From assembly GCF_004332295.1 (NCBI RefSeq), contig NZ_RXLP01000019.1, positions 1 through 64,000 on the forward strand: a DNA stretch of 64,000 nt, written 5' to 3'. Both the position numbers and the translations under genes were made by a program. Positions 36,667 through 45,506 of this stretch are shown piece after piece. The notes beneath the pieces were generated by a model. It ran no database searches. It worked only from the letters and a program-made list of their open reading frames with translations, and was not told the DNA's origin. The stretch comes from Alloscardovia theropitheci. Its GTDB lineage: Bacteria > Actinomycetota > Actinomycetes > Actinomycetales > Bifidobacteriaceae. Numbering within the stretch: position 1 is the first letter of the stretch; each line of letters begins with the position of its first letter.

Positions 36667-37527
36667 ATGAACTTCACTGTGCTCATGTGCGTATATGCAG
36701 AAGATTCTCTCGAATTCTTCAAGCGAGCGCTGGAATCATGTACAGCAGATCAGACAGTAAAGCCAACTGAAGTTCTCATAATTCGAAACGGTAAAGTATC
36801 AGATGAGATTGAGCAGTATCTAGATAATGTTCAATCTCATGATTCCACTATCCACGTTATTCGCCTAGCTCACAATGTCGGTCTCGCAGCCGCCCTGAAC
36901 CGTGGTCTCAAGCACGTTACTACCGACTGGATAGCACGCATGGATGCTGATGACATATCACTGCCAAATCGTTTCGAACTCCAAACCTCTTTTTTGCGCA
37001 ACCACCCTGATTCTGCAGACATCACGGTTCTTGGCACCTCATTGCAAGAATTCACCGAGACGTCACCAGACAAGCTTGAGTGGCACGAGAAACGCATGCT
37101 TCCTACAAGCCACGATGAACTCGCTAAGTATGCGCGATTCCAGTCTCCAGTACATCACCCCACAGTAATGATTCGTACAAGTGCACTGCGCGAAGTTGGA
37201 GGATACCCACAGGATGCAGGGCGCTTCGAAGATTACCTTTTGTGGGAGCGATTGCTCCTTCACGGCGCATTTTTCGCAAATCTGTCCGAGGTGCTCCTAG
37301 GATATCGAGTTGATTCTGGCGCGTATACTCGCCGTGGTGGCTGGGCGATGCTACGTGATGAGGTCAAGTTGCAAAAAACTTTCTATAAAGACGGGTTTAC
37401 GACTCTTCCTCTATTCATTCGCAATATTCTTGTTCGCGGAGTCTACCGACTTATACCTACAGGTATAAAAAAACCGCTGTATCGTTTGCGCACAGCGGTT
37501 AAAAATACGTCTTTGGGCAGAAGCTAA
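36667..37527 (+). CDS. GT2 glycosyltransferase (AmsE/WbbL-like)
   Basis: A 286-residue soluble enzyme: VLMCVYAEDSLEFFKRAL at the start, NVGLAAALNRGL, the metal-binding ARMDADDISLPNRFE and HHPTVMIR with the ED motif (FEDYLLWERL). It resembles transferases that extend exopolysaccharide repeat units. GAGGAAAG precedes the ATG. Its 3' end contains, on the opposite strand, the terminator of the convergent gene, so the last 20 codons are also a hairpin. Confidence 0.88.
   Translation: MNFTVLMCVYAEDSLEFFKRALESCTADQTVKPTEVLIIRNGKVSDEIEQYLDNVQSHDSTIHVIRLAHNVGLAAALNRGLKHVTTDWIARMDADDISLPNRFELQTSFLRNHPDSADITVLGTSLQEFTETSPDKLEWHEKRMLPTSHDELAKYARFQSPVHHPTVMIRTSALREVGGYPQDAGRFEDYLLWERLLLHGAFFANLSEVLLGYRVDSGAYTRRGGWAMLRDEVKLQKTFYKDGFTTLPLFIRNILVRGVYRLIPTGIKKPLYRLRTAVKNTSLGRS
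37465..37500 (-). terminator. Terminator of the 37586 operon, embedded in the opposing coding sequence
   Basis: AACCGCTGT (37472-37480) and ACAGCGGTT (37492-37500) form a 9-bp stem; the minus strand continues with TTTTTTTA. It lies 86 bp beyond the stop of the GlfT-like gene but inside the last codons of the + strand GT2 gene. Confidence 0.8.
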
Positions 37528-37585
37528 CTTTTCATACCATTCTTCCGTGTTTCCATGAATACGAGTCTCTACTAGAACCTTATAT

Positions 37586-38611
37586 TCACTCCACAGATTC
37601 AGCATTGACTACTCGTTCTGTGCTCGCACCGCCATTAGCACTCTCAAATTGTTCGATAAGCGCTGCCACATCAGGGGTAGCTGACAAAATATAGTCATTT
37701 GATGCTGGGGGTTGTGCCCCAGCTTCTTTCCATCCCTGTCGAGCGAATGAAATCAGAGCCTTTTTGTTTGACGAGCGTATTAGTGTTCCTACCCAACGTT
37801 TCGCCGTACCCAAAAGATAATAAACTCTCTCAAGAGCTGTAAAATTCGAGCGCGAATACTTAAAAAGCCATCGCTTATTTCGTACTTCAAAGCGGAATCG
37901 TGCACCAGGATCTGCATTCGATGACCCGAAAACTTTAGTACGGTGCTCGACGATACTTTCAGGAATATAATATCCAATTCGATTTTTTAACAAACGAGTG
38001 CTGTATTCAAAATCGTCATTCCACAAAAAATATGCGCTAATAGGCAAGGCTTTACGTGCACGAATTTCTTCAGCATCGATGCAACATGATACGAAGGAGA
38101 ATGTTCGAGCCTGATACGATCCTGCAGAGTGCGCAAGAGTCTTCGGTCCTCGCTGAATCCACTGGCGTAAACGAGGTTTATTCATCAGATGCTCACGCCC
38201 ATCAACCCATATCGCTTTCGAACCGACAATTACCGGACGTTCATCATTAATCTTTACACAATCATCAATAGCATCAACGAGCTTTTCCAATGCAGTAGGC
38301 GTAGGAATCGTATCGTCATCCATAATCCACACGTAATCGATATCGCAATCGTGAACCGCCATAGCGATACCAGCAGCAAATCCTCCTGCGCCGCCGACAT
38401 TCTCATTCAACTGCACAAGCTGTGGCTTTGAAAAATGATTCTTTATTACGTCGACGGAATTATCCGTACTCGCATTATCTACCACAATTGTTCGGGCTAA
38501 CGGATACGTTTGTGCACTTAACCCATCGAGGCATTCTTTCAAGAGAAGCTCGCGGTTAAAAGACACAACGACAGCAGCTACACGTAATTGAGAGGATTCC
38601 ATAAGTTTCAT
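37586..38611 (-). CDS. GT2 glycosyltransferase, GlfT/rhamnosyltransferase-like (second copy)
   Basis: A 341-residue enzyme with VVVSFNRELLLKECLDGL (start near 13), VDNASTDNSVDV, NVGGAGGFAAGI and metal-binding IMDDDTIPTP. It has the same plan as the 26082-27029 enzyme, including the basic C-terminal helices. Possible donors are UDP-galactofuranose (glf is in the window) or dTDP-rhamnose. The start overlaps the end of the SDR gene by 4 bp (ATGA), so the genes are translationally coupled. A terminator lies downstream. Confidence 0.87.
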   Translation of the reverse strand: MKLMESSQLRVAAVVVSFNRELLLKECLDGLSAQTYPLARTIVVDNASTDNSVDVIKNHFSKPQLVQLNENVGGAGGFAAGIAMAVHDCDIDYVWIMDDDTIPTPTALEKLVDAIDDCVKINDERPVIVGSKAIWVDGREHLMNKPRLRQWIQRGPKTLAHSAGSYQARTFSFVSCCIDAEEIRARKALPISAYFLWNDDFEYSTRLLKNRIGYYIPESIVEHRTKVFGSSNADPGARFRFEVRNKRWLFKYSRSNFTALERVYYLLGTAKRWVGTLIRSSNKKALISFARQGWKEAGAQPPASNDYILSATPDVAALIEQFESANGGASTERVVNAESVE

Positions 38612-39702
38612 CGTATCAGGGAAAGCAGAGTATAAGTGCGTTCAACGGCTTCCCGAGCGTTGAACTGCGGTGACCACCCTAGTGATCGGAGTTTCGTATT
38701 ATCTAATTGAGCTACACGCCTGAGACTTGGTGAATTATCACTAGCGCCAGAGCGCGCAACGGGAATAGTAACCTGAACGTTTCCAACGTCCCCCACGTAT
38801 CGTGCAAAATCAGCAAAACTTGTAGGACTATCGGAATTTGTCACATTGTAAGCATTGCCCTTTTCTCCAACAGACAAAATGGACAGTAGCCCTGACACAC
38901 AATCGCTTATATATGCGAAAGTACGTATCTGTTCTCCGGTTGACATGAGCGTGATTGAATGTCCTGCTAAAGTATCCCGGAAGAATTGAGCACTCGCTCG
39001 ACTGTCTGATGTCGAGAATTCAGGCCCCAATATATGCGATGGTCGTGCAATTCTTACGTCAAGTCCGTATTGCTCCACATAGCTAGCGCATAATGTTTCT
39101 GCAGCACGTTTAGACTGGGGATAGCATGAGCGTGAAGCAAGGATATTCAGGAAGCCCTGTTCCGTTTCTTTGACTGGGTGGTCATGGGTGAAATATCCGT
39201 ATACTTCACCGCTTGAAATATACAAGACCTGTTCCACAGCATGATCTCTCGCATAATTTAGCACATTATCGACACCAGAAATATTAGTTAGCATCGTTTG
39301 AACCGGCTCATTCGCGAATGATGCTGGATCAGCTGGTGAGGCAGCATCAATAATAATGTCTACCCGTTCATAATCGATTAACGCATCGTTGTCCTGTGAG
39401 AAATCAAGAGGTTCTTGTAAATTCAACGCTTTAATTACGATTCCCGGTACTCCACCGAATAACAATCTAAGACGATTCGTATTACGTCCACACGCTACAA
39501 CTCGTGCGCCTAATTCTTGTAAAGCATATGCAGTTACGCTTCCTATAAAACCCGACGCACCGAGAACAGCAACTGTCTTATTATCAAAAAAATGTGGATT
39601 AACAACGTGCGACGCTGCTAGCTTAGCATCTGCAGTCCACATGGAATGTGTACCATCAGTTCCAAAAACTTTCGATTGATTCTGATTATGCTGGTTCGCC
39701 AA
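38608..39702 (-). CDS. NAD-dependent epimerase/dehydratase (extended SDR)
   Basis: A 364-residue protein. Rossmann motif GASGFIG (48-54), Ser/Tyr/Lys catalytic context YISSGEVYG and CYPQSKRAAE, and the GNAYNVTNSD segment of nucleotide-sugar epimerases. The first 40 residues are an extra Gln/Asn-rich stretch. Substrate probably a nucleotide-linked sugar for the local glycan. I take the TTG at 39702 with AGGGG 9 nt upstream; an ATG at 39642 is possible. It lies upstream of the GlfT-like gene (4-bp overlap) and 108 bp downstream of the cytidylyltransferase. Confidence 0.82.
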   Translation of the reverse strand: MANQHNQNQSKVFGTDGTHSMWTADAKLAASHVVNPHFFDNKTVAVLGASGFIGSVTAYALQELGARVVACGRNTNRLRLLFGGVPGIVIKALNLQEPLDFSQDNDALIDYERVDIIIDAASPADPASFANEPVQTMLTNISGVDNVLNYARDHAVEQVLYISSGEVYGYFTHDHPVKETEQGFLNILASRSCYPQSKRAAETLCASYVEQYGLDVRIARPSHILGPEFSTSDSRASAQFFRDTLAGHSITLMSTGEQIRTFAYISDCVSGLLSILSVGEKGNAYNVTNSDSPTSFADFARYVGDVGNVQVTIPVARSGASDNSPSLRRVAQLDNTKLRSLGWSPQFNAREAVERTYTLLSLIR

Positions 39703-39810
39703 TTTATTCAGCCCCTGTTAATCTAGTCATCGTTATCTTGTAGTTTATCCACACTATTCAGTCTTCTTAGACCTTGGAAAGCTCTACTTATCCATGTAGG
39801 CATTGCAAGT

Positions 39811-40530
39811 CTAATTCTTCAGCCATGATGATCGTTTTGCTGTGAGAAGTGCCTTAAAGATATCGATATCGTCGACTGTCGTCAGTTTGATATTCTTCTC
39901 TGAACCAGGAGTAAAATGCACACTTCGACCGAGTTCGATAGCTAATGTACATGATGCAACAGAGTCAGTTATACCGCGCTGTGATGCTTCCTCATGCATA
40001 TCTAACAATGTTTCTAGAGAGAACCCTTGTGGCGTTTGTGTACGCTTCAAGCTGTCACGATTGACGAGGTTATGCGAATTCTCACCTGTCTCATCTATTT
40101 CAAGCATTGCTTCCGCACAAGGAATAGAGACGATAGATGAACCATAACGTTTAGTATCAGCAATACAGCGCGAAATAATATCCGCCGATACCATTGGACG
40201 AATTGCATCATGCACGAGGACAATGTCATCTTTGTTAAATTGTTCATCAATAGCATGAATACCGTTACGAATAGAGCCTTGTCCATTCTCGCCACCCGGG
40301 ATAATCGCACGAAGCTTCGTAATATTGAATTGATGAGCATACGCTTCTAAAGCTGTCTGCCACCCATCGATACATACAATCACGATAGCATCAATCTCTG
40401 GATGATTCTCGAAAGCTTCACACGTATACATAATGATTGGCTTATCATCAACACTGAGGAATTGTTTTGGCAAATCCTGCCCCATGCGATTACCACGTCC
40501 TCCAGCGATGAGCAATGCTATATTCGCCAC
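39811..40530 (-). CDS. IspD/TarI-family cytidylyltransferase
   Basis: A 239-residue enzyme with the nucleotide-binding LLIAGGRGNRMGQDLPKQF (6-24), GGENGQGSIRNGI, VHDAIRPMV and QTPQGF. The family makes CDP-methylerythritol (IspD, isoprenoid pathway) or CDP-ribitol (TarI, teichoic acids). Adjacency to a LicD-type transferase (39 bp upstream) and an SDR argues for a polyol-phosphate decoration route, not for isoprenoids. Sequence alone does not decide it. The start is GTG at 40530 with AAAGGAGAA before it. Confidence 0.8.
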   Translation of the reverse strand: MANIALLIAGGRGNRMGQDLPKQFLSVDDKPIIMYTCEAFENHPEIDAIVIVCIDGWQTALEAYAHQFNITKLRAIIPGGENGQGSIRNGIHAIDEQFNKDDIVLVHDAIRPMVSADIISRCIADTKRYGSSIVSIPCAEAMLEIDETGENSHNLVNRDSLKRTQTPQGFSLETLLDMHEEASQRGITDSVASCTLAIELGRSVHFTPGSEKNIKLTTVDDIDIFKALLTAKRSSWLKN

Positions 40531-40569
40531 TATTATTCTCCTTTATCGCTCTGCTAATCCGAGAGATCT

Positions 40570-41739
40570 TTATTGCTGAATATACGCTGCAATAGCCTGA
40601 GCAACAGATTCATTCTGTATATCGTCTCGTGAAACGTGCTCATAATGCTGTCCGATATCGTTAGGTAAGTCATAAGGATTACGATATGACTTCTTATTAA
40701 GGAACACATAGTCTCGAGGAACAGGATATTCCTTGCCTTCGAACGGTAGATACACACAAGGAAATATACGATCAATTGGCACATTCCAATGAAAGTCGCG
40801 TGGAGCATCAAGATTATCAATAGAGCGAATAATCGCTTGTGCATTATCGCGTTCGCAGATAACTCCCTCCTCACGAAGGAGATTCAATTCATAAGAAAAC
40901 ACCTGAGAAATAACTCGTCCAGCAGCAGAATCATCGGGCGTATAACCGGCTTCTCCTTCCGGCTTCCACTCAGATAAGCGCGAATCGGAAATCTCTAATT
41001 CGCGTAGCTTAGCGCGTACACGAGCTCGTGCAGCATTATTCTTCTTGACGATAGCCTCATCAGCTGATGGACACCAATCAAAAATAAAAAGATCAATAAA
41101 GCCGGGCACATTATGCGCAGTACTGAAGAGACGAACCTGCCGTGAATCTACATATCGATCCCAGACAACGGTAATATGGAACTTCTCGCTTCCTGGAACA
41201 TGCTGAACCTCAATAAGTTCATAAAGCTTTTCTAAACTGTCACGCATAATTCCCGCATCTAAGTCGTCATCCCAAGGGATAAATCCAGCGTGCCTGTCTG
41301 CGCCAAGAAGAGTACCGCCGATAAGCCACCAATTATCAATATCGTATTTCATGCAGAAATCAGAGAATTCGGAAAGCAACTTGCTTAGAGCCAGCTGCAA
41401 TAAACGCATACCACCTTGGGCTGGAGGAAGGGATTTAAAGAATTGCTTTCTCTGCTCTTCAGACCCTGAGCCATCGCCATAAAGCCCCCAGAATCGGATA
41501 TCATCCTTGGCAGCAACAGCACGAGCTTCACTAATCGCATACCGATTCTGTTCCTCAATCGGATTTGCACGATCATCTATATGTTGATGAATTTCAGAGG
41601 CGACAACGTCTATATGTTCTGTCAAATAATCAATTTTTTCGCGTAATTGAAGGATTTCTTGTTCTTGTCGAATTCGATGAGAATGGAAAGAGCGCGAGGA
41701 TACTGGAAATATTGACTTGATGTTACTGAGAATGCCCAT
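40570..41739 (-). CDS. LicD-family phosphotransferase
   Basis: A 389-residue protein. An N-terminal coiled-coil-like helical region (20-80) is followed by the LicD/fukutin-like domain: WWLIGGTLLGADRHAGFIPWDDDLDAG, with the catalytic DDD at 157-159. LicD enzymes transfer phosphocholine or, in the fukutin branch, ribitol-phosphate from a CDP donor to glycans. The next gene encodes a CDP-donor synthase of the IspD/TarI type, which gives a matching donor-transferase pair. GGAAGGGC lies 11 nt before the ATG. No LicA or LicC choline genes are present. Confidence 0.85.
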   Translation of the reverse strand: MGILSNIKSIFPVSSRSFHSHRIRQEQEILQLREKIDYLTEHIDVVASEIHQHIDDRANPIEEQNRYAISEARAVAAKDDIRFWGLYGDGSGSEEQRKQFFKSLPPAQGGMRLLQLALSKLLSEFSDFCMKYDIDNWWLIGGTLLGADRHAGFIPWDDDLDAGIMRDSLEKLYELIEVQHVPGSEKFHITVVWDRYVDSRQVRLFSTAHNVPGFIDLFIFDWCPSADEAIVKKNNAARARVRAKLRELEISDSRLSEWKPEGEAGYTPDDSAAGRVISQVFSYELNLLREEGVICERDNAQAIIRSIDNLDAPRDFHWNVPIDRIFPCVYLPFEGKEYPVPRDYVFLNKKSYRNPYDLPNDIGQHYEHVSRDDIQNESVAQAIAAYIQQ

Positions 41740-41966
41740 TATCTTATTGCCCTTCCGCAGATAGATGACTTCTTTATCTTATCAAACGTCTATACGAGAG
41801 ACCTTAATATTCCTAGAATTATACGCGATATATACTCAATTGCTTTGCCGCTCCAGCCCCTACACGGGACGAGAATTGCGTTCTCCCCACATTCATCACT
41901 ATAAATGCGCTAAACTTACACTATGATGCAATATGAACATGCATTGTGTTCACATCGGAGGTATTC

Positions 41967-43391
41967 ATGGCAGACGGTTTAAATGCATGCATCGAACGAA
42001 TGCAAGAAGAGGGAATGAGCGACATCTCAATCGCACAGTTCCGACGTATGTACGAAGTCTGGCAAGCGGATGAGGTCGGTTGGATGCACGAATCGGATAT
42101 CACGCCGTTAACCGATATCGTATCTGTAGCTGATTTTCATGATACTATGCCAACTCGCACGGCTCGAGCTGCCCTATCAAAGACAGCTATTTTGAAGCTA
42201 AATGGCGGATTGGGTACTTCTATGGGCCTTGATGGTCCAAAGTCACTGTTACCTGTACGTCGGCATAAAGCTCGCCAAATGCGCTTCTTGGACATTATTC
42301 TTGGTCAAGTAGTCAGCATGCGCAACCAGCACAAGGTTGATTTGCCATTAATATTGATGAATTCTTTCCGAACATCGAAAGACTCATTAAATGCGGTACG
42401 CCATAACCGCAGATTCCACCAGGATGGTATCCCGTTGGAAATTATTCAGCATCACGAACCAAAAATTACCCAGCATAGCGGGAAGCCGGTTCGTTTTGAA
42501 GCAGAGCCTGGTCTAGAATGGTGCCCTCCTGGCCACGGTGACGTGTACTCCACATTATGGGAATCTGGCATCTTAGATGACTTACAACATCACGGGATTG
42601 AATATATCTTCATCTCTAATTCTGATAATTTAGGTGCGCGTCCTTCGAGTATCATCGCTGGCTACTTTGCACAATCTGGCAGTGACTTTATGGTTGAAGT
42701 TTCTCGTAAGACTCCCGCAGATCGCAAGGGAGGGCATTTCGTTATCGATAATGCAACTGGACGATTAACGTTGCGTGAGATGAGCCAAGTTCATCCTGAT
42801 GACAAAGCAGCAGCAATGAACGAGCGTATTCACCCATATTTTAATACAAATAATATTTGGATTCGTATTAGCGCATTAAAGAAGATTCTTAAGGAACACA
42901 ATGGTATTTTGCCGCTGCCTGTAATTCGCAATAACAAGACGGTTGATCCAACAGATTCTTCAACAACTCGTGTCGTTCAGCTCGAAACTGCGATGGGAGC
43001 GGCAATCTCATTGTTTGATAATGCTTGCTGTATTGAAGTAACACGCTCACGCTTCTTACCGGTGAAGACTACGGAAGATTTGTTTATCCTACGTTCTGAC
43101 CGATTCCATTTGACAGATTCGTACGAAATGGAAGATGGTAACTATATTTTTCCTAGCATTTCGCTTGATCAGCGTTATTACAAGAACATTCAAGATTTCA
43201 ACGAACGTTTCCCGTATGGAGTTCCATCTTTGGCCGCTGCAGCGAGCGTAACTATCGAAGGCGACTGGACTTTTGGTCGTGATACTCATTGCTTTGGCGA
43301 TGCGCATCTTGAAGATAACGATCAGCCATCATACGTGCCAAACGGTGAATACATCGGCTCTCAAGGTATCGAGCCTGATACATGGCAGTAA
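41967..43391 (+). CDS. UTP--glucose-1-phosphate uridylyltransferase (UDPGP family)
   Basis: A 474-residue enzyme of the eukaryote-like UDPGP family, not the short bacterial GalU type. Nucleotide-binding motif LKLNGGLGTSMGLDGPKSLLPV (78-97; the GG-LGT-MG and K are the UTP site), plus GHGDVY and SNSDNLGA. It makes UDP-glucose, and in bifidobacteria this family also handles galactose-1-phosphate in the Leloir-variant route. That supplies UDP-sugar for glf. CGGAGGT lies before the ATG at 41967; the frame is open seven codons further up. Divergent from LicD. Confidence 0.93.
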   Translation: MADGLNACIERMQEEGMSDISIAQFRRMYEVWQADEVGWMHESDITPLTDIVSVADFHDTMPTRTARAALSKTAILKLNGGLGTSMGLDGPKSLLPVRRHKARQMRFLDIILGQVVSMRNQHKVDLPLILMNSFRTSKDSLNAVRHNRRFHQDGIPLEIIQHHEPKITQHSGKPVRFEAEPGLEWCPPGHGDVYSTLWESGILDDLQHHGIEYIFISNSDNLGARPSSIIAGYFAQSGSDFMVEVSRKTPADRKGGHFVIDNATGRLTLREMSQVHPDDKAAAMNERIHPYFNTNNIWIRISALKKILKEHNGILPLPVIRNNKTVDPTDSSTTRVVQLETAMGAAISLFDNACCIEVTRSRFLPVKTTEDLFILRSDRFHLTDSYEMEDGNYIFPSISLDQRYYKNIQDFNERFPYGVPSLAAAASVTIEGDWTFGRDTHCFGDAHLEDNDQPSYVPNGEYIGSQGIEPDTWQ

Positions 43392-43402
43392 ATGGTAAGG
43401 AT

Positions 43403-43438
43403 GTTGTTTTGACAAACGCATAGCATTGTCAAAACAAC
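43403..43438 (+). terminator. Stem-loop after the uridylyltransferase
   Basis: GTTGTTTTGACA (43403-43414) and TGTCAAAACAAC (43427-43438) make a 12-bp perfect stem with a 12-nt loop. No U-tract follows, so it may be factor-dependent or mark the mRNA end. Confidence 0.55.
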
Positions 43439-43504
43439 ACGTAGGTGGTTTACAAGCTCTCATCATTGTGTTACACTATGAAAGTTGTCTTTGACAACGA
43501 AAAT

Positions 43505-43589
43505 GGAGAATTCGCCTAGTGGTCTATGGCGCACGCTTGGAAAGCGTGTTGGGTGCAAGCCCTCACGAGTTCGAATCTCGTATTCTCCG
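43505..43589 (+). tRNA. tRNA-Ser (anticodon GGA)
   Basis: Acceptor GGAGAAT/ATTCTCC, anticodon stem CACGC/GCGTG with loop TTGGAAA (anticodon GGA), a long variable arm (TTGGGTGCAAGCCCT) as in class II tRNAs, T-loop GTTCGAATC and discriminator G. CCA is not encoded. Confidence 0.95.
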
Positions 43590-43594
43590 CCGGT

Positions 43595-43618
43595 AAGAGG
43601 TCTCGAAAGAGACCTCTT
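43595..43618 (+). terminator. Stem-loop after tRNA-Ser
   Basis: AAGAGGTCTC and GAGACCTCTT form a 10-bp stem closed by a GAAA tetraloop, 6 nt after the tRNA. The tail is TTCTCAT, a poor U-tract. Confidence 0.65.
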
Positions 43619-43734
43619 CTCATATGTGCATGGGTATGTGCGGGTTTATCTCTTGCCCTTATGAGACTCGAAAAATACCTGAAAATCACACAAAATAAAC
43701 AAAGAGTATACGTAATGAGCAACGAGGCATTACA

Positions 43735-45495
43735 ATGAACCGATACCACTCACTATTGAGAATAACAGAGTCAACGAGAGCATCAAAGGTAAGCGCCACT
43801 CACGGCTCAAAAGCACGTTTACTCCCGAATATTATTATACTCATTGCAGCAATTGTGTCCGCTTGGGCTACATCCGCAGCATATACGACAGCCGTACGCC
43901 CATTCTCCGCTTTTGCGCTTGCCTTGTGTGCTATATTCTTTTTCTTTTACATAGGACTTTTTTACGGAGCTGAAGCACTTATTCATCGCTTCAGTTCTAT
44001 CTCACTGGACGATACGTTCTCTACGCCAGTCGTCAAAAAGTTAAATCAGTTTTATACATTTACATTAAACACACGAAGTATTATCGTAAGTTCTGCAACA
44101 ATTTCCATTTTCTGGATTCCCTGGTTTATCTTGCTTGCACCAGGTGTCATGTCGTGGGACACAGGAGATCAAGTAGCCCAATGGTTCGGGATTTCCGCTT
44201 TTGGAATGCAACCTGGTCAAATCAATGCTCATCATCCTGTTATGAGCACGGTCATCTTTGGAAGCGTTCTTAAAATAAGTAAATCGCTACTAGGAACATA
44301 TATTCCTGGGCTGTTTGTATATACTCTGGCTAAACTTCTTGTATTTTCAACTATTTTCGGTTTCGCACTTAATTACGCACACAGTCGCTGGAATATCTCA
44401 CGCCGCTTCTCACTTCTTGGTCTTGCATTTTTTGCATTGCTACCAGTTATCCCCGTGTATCTGTGCATTATGGTTAAGGATGTACTTCACCTGCTCTTCC
44501 TCGCCCCATGGATTATCATGTTTTTCGAGGGCCTTCGTACTCACTGGGAATCACTTAAATCTGTGGGCTTCACGATAGCCTTCCTCGGATTATCCGTCAT
44601 GAGCTGTTTGACACGGCAAACTGGGGCGGTTATCGTCATTGCTTGTCTCTTTTTTGCAATTTTTACCCGATACGCGACAGTCATAGCACGCTTACTCCTT
44701 GGAATACTAGCAATACTCACCTGCGCTATCTCTATGTGGATTTTCCCGCATTATGCATACCCAGCACTTCAGGTTGTTCCTACTGATTCACAGCAAATAT
44801 TTGTTGTCCCTCTTCAAATTACTGCTCGCGCTGCGAAAGACCATCGTGCCGAGATTAGCGATGCGGATAAGAATGTAATTTCGAAACTCAATATTTATTC
44901 TTTCGACCAAATGGCAGACCAGTACACGCCTTATAGCGCCGATGCTGTGGCAATGGGTCGATTCAACGATCGTAGCCAATTAAAAAATTACATTCCATTA
45001 TGGATCCGCCAGGGACTCCGATACCCAGGTTCGTATCTCAACGCGTTTATGAGCGTGAACAGCAGTTGGTTTGCATTTACCCGCGCGAGTGATGTCAAAG
45101 CTACCGATGTTCCTCATACTATGGAATCCAATTACATTGCTGATACATATATTCGCACGAACACTAATCCTGATACATTCGGTCAAATTGCGGAGCAAAC
45201 GAATAGCTCAAGAAATGATTTAGCGGACAAACTCTATAATTCTATCCGTATGATTCCGGGAATTAATATATTCTTTTACGAATCCTTATACACATGGATT
45301 ATCCCGATGTTCGTTTTGTTTACACTTGCGCGACAACGCAAGACTCGCAAATCATTGCTTTATTTAGCGCCTTATGTGCTGTTCCTACTGTCGTTACTTG
45401 CTATGGCGAATTCTGTTTTTGCACGTTTTATGCTCGCGGCCGTATTGCTCACTCCAATTATGCTGATGTTGCCTTATCGCTCAGCAGATGAATGA
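43735..45495 (+). CDS. Polytopic membrane protein, DUF6020-like (GT-C plan)
   Basis: A 586-residue protein with about 12 membrane helices. The loop after the fourth helix has LAPGVMSWDTGDQVAQWFG and then INAHHPVMSTVIFG. An Asp in the first large loop followed by a HP pair is the DUF6020/protein-mannosyltransferase-like pattern. A 130-residue extracytoplasmic segment precedes the last three helices. It probably modifies a surface glycan using a lipid-linked sugar; the substrate is unknown. ACGAGG precedes the ATG. It ends 11 bp from the convergent HAD gene. Confidence 0.65.
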   Translation: MNRYHSLLRITESTRASKVSATHGSKARLLPNIIILIAAIVSAWATSAAYTTAVRPFSAFALALCAIFFFFYIGLFYGAEALIHRFSSISLDDTFSTPVVKKLNQFYTFTLNTRSIIVSSATISIFWIPWFILLAPGVMSWDTGDQVAQWFGISAFGMQPGQINAHHPVMSTVIFGSVLKISKSLLGTYIPGLFVYTLAKLLVFSTIFGFALNYAHSRWNISRRFSLLGLAFFALLPVIPVYLCIMVKDVLHLLFLAPWIIMFFEGLRTHWESLKSVGFTIAFLGLSVMSCLTRQTGAVIVIACLFFAIFTRYATVIARLLLGILAILTCAISMWIFPHYAYPALQVVPTDSQQIFVVPLQITARAAKDHRAEISDADKNVISKLNIYSFDQMADQYTPYSADAVAMGRFNDRSQLKNYIPLWIRQGLRYPGSYLNAFMSVNSSWFAFTRASDVKATDVPHTMESNYIADTYIRTNTNPDTFGQIAEQTNSSRNDLADKLYNSIRMIPGINIFFYESLYTWIIPMFVLFTLARQRKTRKSLLYLAPYVLFLLSLLAMANSVFARFMLAAVLLTPIMLMLPYRSADE

Positions 45496-45506
45496 GTTAT
45501 AGAAAT

